From: Eubacteriales Family XIII. Incertae Sedis bacterium
GTDB lineage: Bacteria > Bacillota > Clostridia > Peptostreptococcales > Anaerovoracaceae
NCBI GenBank assembly: GCA_031263875.1
Contig: JAISEX010000173.1
Coordinates: 1-5,102 of the forward strand
Reading direction: 5' to 3'
DNA: 5,102 nucleotides
Part shown: one piece after another, positions 4,080 to 5,102 of the stretch
Position numbering within the stretch: position 1 is the first letter of the stretch
How the letters are laid out: each line of letters starts with the position of its first letter
Position numbers and translations under genes: made by a program
Notes under the pieces: model-generated
Database searches by the model: none
Seen by the model: only the letters and a program-made list of their open reading frames with translations
What the model was told of the DNA's origin: nothing

Positions 4080-5102
4080 TTAGTTTACCCATGCTCCACT
4101 TGTGTTGAACACGTATTTTTTCCCGCTTATCTTCTGGGTCCCGGTGACCATGGATCCGTCAGCCTTGAGGAAATACCACTTGTTGTTGATCTTTTTCCAA
4201 CCGGTTTTCATCGCGCCGTCGTTGGCCGTTCCGAGGTAGTACCATTTGTTGTTGACCTTTTTCCAGCCGGTCTTCATCGCGCCGTCGGCGGCCGTTCCTA
4301 AGTAATACCACTTATTTTTTATCTTCTGCCAACCGGACTGCATTGTGCCTTTGGGCGTAAAGTGGTACCATTTGCCGTTAACTTGTTTCCAGCCCGTGAG
4401 CATCGTGTCATAGGAGGAACACTTCCATGTGCCGTCAGCCTGCTTTTGCCACTTGGTGGGGTTGATCGCGTTGATGCCGGTGATATCCTTGTCAACTTTT
4501 ACGATATCAGCGCCCTTCTCGTCCTTTTTCTTGTTGTACCATTGGTAGGTAACGTCTTTTCCCGCATCTTGCTTGGAGTATTCAAAGGCTATTTTATACG
4601 TACCGGCAGGAAGGTATATCTCATACTTATTATCTTTTTTGCCGTATTTCCCTAAAAGCGCTCCAAACGCGCCGATGCTTTCATATTTATTTGTCTTCGC
4701 ATTAAGGCGATATGCCTGCGCAGAGAACGATGTCTTATCGATTACCAGGTGATCGGGTACCCAATTGATCGATCCGGATACCTTATGTTCCTCTTTGCCC
4801 ACTTGAACGTCGATAACTTTTGATTGAGCGGTGGCGCTAATCTCGATAACGGCGCGATCATTATGATTGTCAAAGGGGTAGCCGCTGTCTTTCCCGTCAA
4901 CGATCAGCGTGTATTCGCCGTTGACCAAACCGGTAAAGCTGTATTTACCGTCGGCTCCGGTCTTAACGGTTTTGTTAAAGGCGCCGCGGGTCCGCGTTAA
5001 TTCGACCTTGATATCGGCCAGCGCCGTGCCGCCGTTCATATCGGTCACCGTGCCGCTTATTGTCCCGCTGGCAGCAGCATAAGCCGACGGGGTGGGAACA
5101 AA
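4080..5102 (-). CDS. Secreted surface protein with beta-sandwich domains and C-terminal cell-wall-binding repeats (5' end missing)
   Basis: The reading frame is open to the right edge of the window, so the true start lies beyond 5102; 340 residues are visible. The first residues (FVPTPSAYAAASG) look like the end of a signal peptide with an AYA-type cleavage site, so the protein is probably secreted. Residues about 13-90 (GTISGTVTD... DGKYSFTGL..GEYTL) fit a carboxypeptidase-regulatory-like or Cna-B-like beta-sandwich. Residues about 90-215 form a second beta-rich domain with a GTYKIAF...YQWYNKK...GINA pattern, seen in other bacterial surface proteins. Residues about 216-340 are six aromatic GW..KWYYL repeats of the choline-binding/CW_binding_1 type, which usually anchor proteins non-covalently to wall teichoic acid. 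No enzymatic domain is visible; one may lie upstream, or the protein may be purely adhesive. The GTG at 5048 lies inside the first beta-sandwich and is not a credible start. The family assignment is from motifs seen by eye; the ligand is inferred. Confidence 0.9.
   Translation of the reverse strand, partial: FVPTPSAYAAASGTISGTVTDMNGGTALADIKVELTRTRGAFNKTVKTGADGKYSFTGLVNGEYTLIVDGKDSGYPFDNHNDRAVIEISATAQSKVIDVQVGKEEHKVSGSINWVPDHLVIDKTSFSAQAYRLNAKTNKYESIGAFGALLGKYGKKDNKYEIYLPAGTYKIAFEYSKQDAGKDVTYQWYNKKKDEKGADIVKVDKDITGINAINPTKWQKQADGTWKCSSYDTMLTGWKQVNGKWYHFTPKGTMQSGWQKIKNKWYYLGTAADGAMKTGWKKVNNKWYYLGTANDGAMKTGWKKINNKWYFLKADGSMVTGTQKISGKKYVFNTSGAWVN
4083..4451 (-). repeat. Six tandem cell-wall-binding repeat units in the coding sequence
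   Basis: On the minus strand the units run W...G: 4451-4392 (20 residues, degenerate), 4391-4332 (20), 4331-4266 (22), 4265-4200 (22), 4199-4140 (20) and 4139-4083 (19, terminal). Units three and four are nearly identical (KWYYLGTA.DGAMKTG) and carry two extra residues relative to their neighbours. The last unit starts with Thr in place of Trp and has KKYVF in place of KWYYL, a common degenerate cap. The close match of units three and four at DNA level suggests a recent duplication. Confidence 0.88.

Noticed and set aside
1..5102. CRISPR array, tRNA, rRNA or insertion-sequence transposase
   Set aside because: I saw no regularly spaced repeats with unique spacers, no tRNA cloverleaf, no rRNA-like stretch and no transposase motifs in any frame.

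Overview
The window reads as a piece of chromosome from a low-to-medium GC Gram-positive-type bacterium, most likely Bacillota (Clostridia or Negativicutes). The grounds are strong AGGAGG-type ribosome binding sites, a secreted protein ending in choline/cell-wall-binding (GW...KWYYL) repeats, and a BcrA/LanF-like ABC transporter. I cannot name the species. Every supported gene lies on the minus strand, so the window is best read from its right end to its left.

Right end (5102-4080): the 3' part of a gene for a secreted surface protein. What is visible is the end of a signal peptide, two beta-sandwich domains and six C-terminal cell-wall-binding repeats. A hairpin with a U-rich tail (about 4028-4062) closes the gene. 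The next roughly 700 bases (3363-4079) hold no convincing gene. The distal part (about 3780-4020) is packed with inverted repeats, including an 11-bp inverted repeat enclosing about 70 bp. The proximal part (about 3363-3600) is AT-richer and looks like a control region: tandem 11-bp direct repeats of the kind bound by OmpR/PhoB-type response regulators, a TTGGAC-17-TATTAT promoter, a small inverted repeat in the leader and a good Shine-Dalgarno site.

Centre (3362-331): a tight four-gene operon in the order membrane permease 1, membrane permease 2, ABC ATPase, exported accessory protein. Two junctions are ATGA overlaps and the third is a 13-nt gap, so the genes are almost certainly co-translated. 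The ATPase has a glutamate where most ABC ATPases have the Q-loop glutamine, followed by an NPLFYP segment. This 'E-loop' is typical of bacitracin and lantibiotic immunity exporters (BcrA/LanF). With two separate six-helix ABC-2-type permeases and an exported partner, the best inference is an export, resistance or immunity system for a peptide or other membrane-active compound. The substrate is unknown, and the gene order and accessory protein match no system I can name.

Left end (330-1): directly after the operon there is a possible very small lipoprotein ORF (323-144), then a repeat-like non-coding block with a strong nested hairpin (47-83) bounded by an 8-bp direct repeat (1-8 and 126-133). 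This looks like a dispersed intergenic repeat. No clear intrinsic terminator follows the operon within the window.
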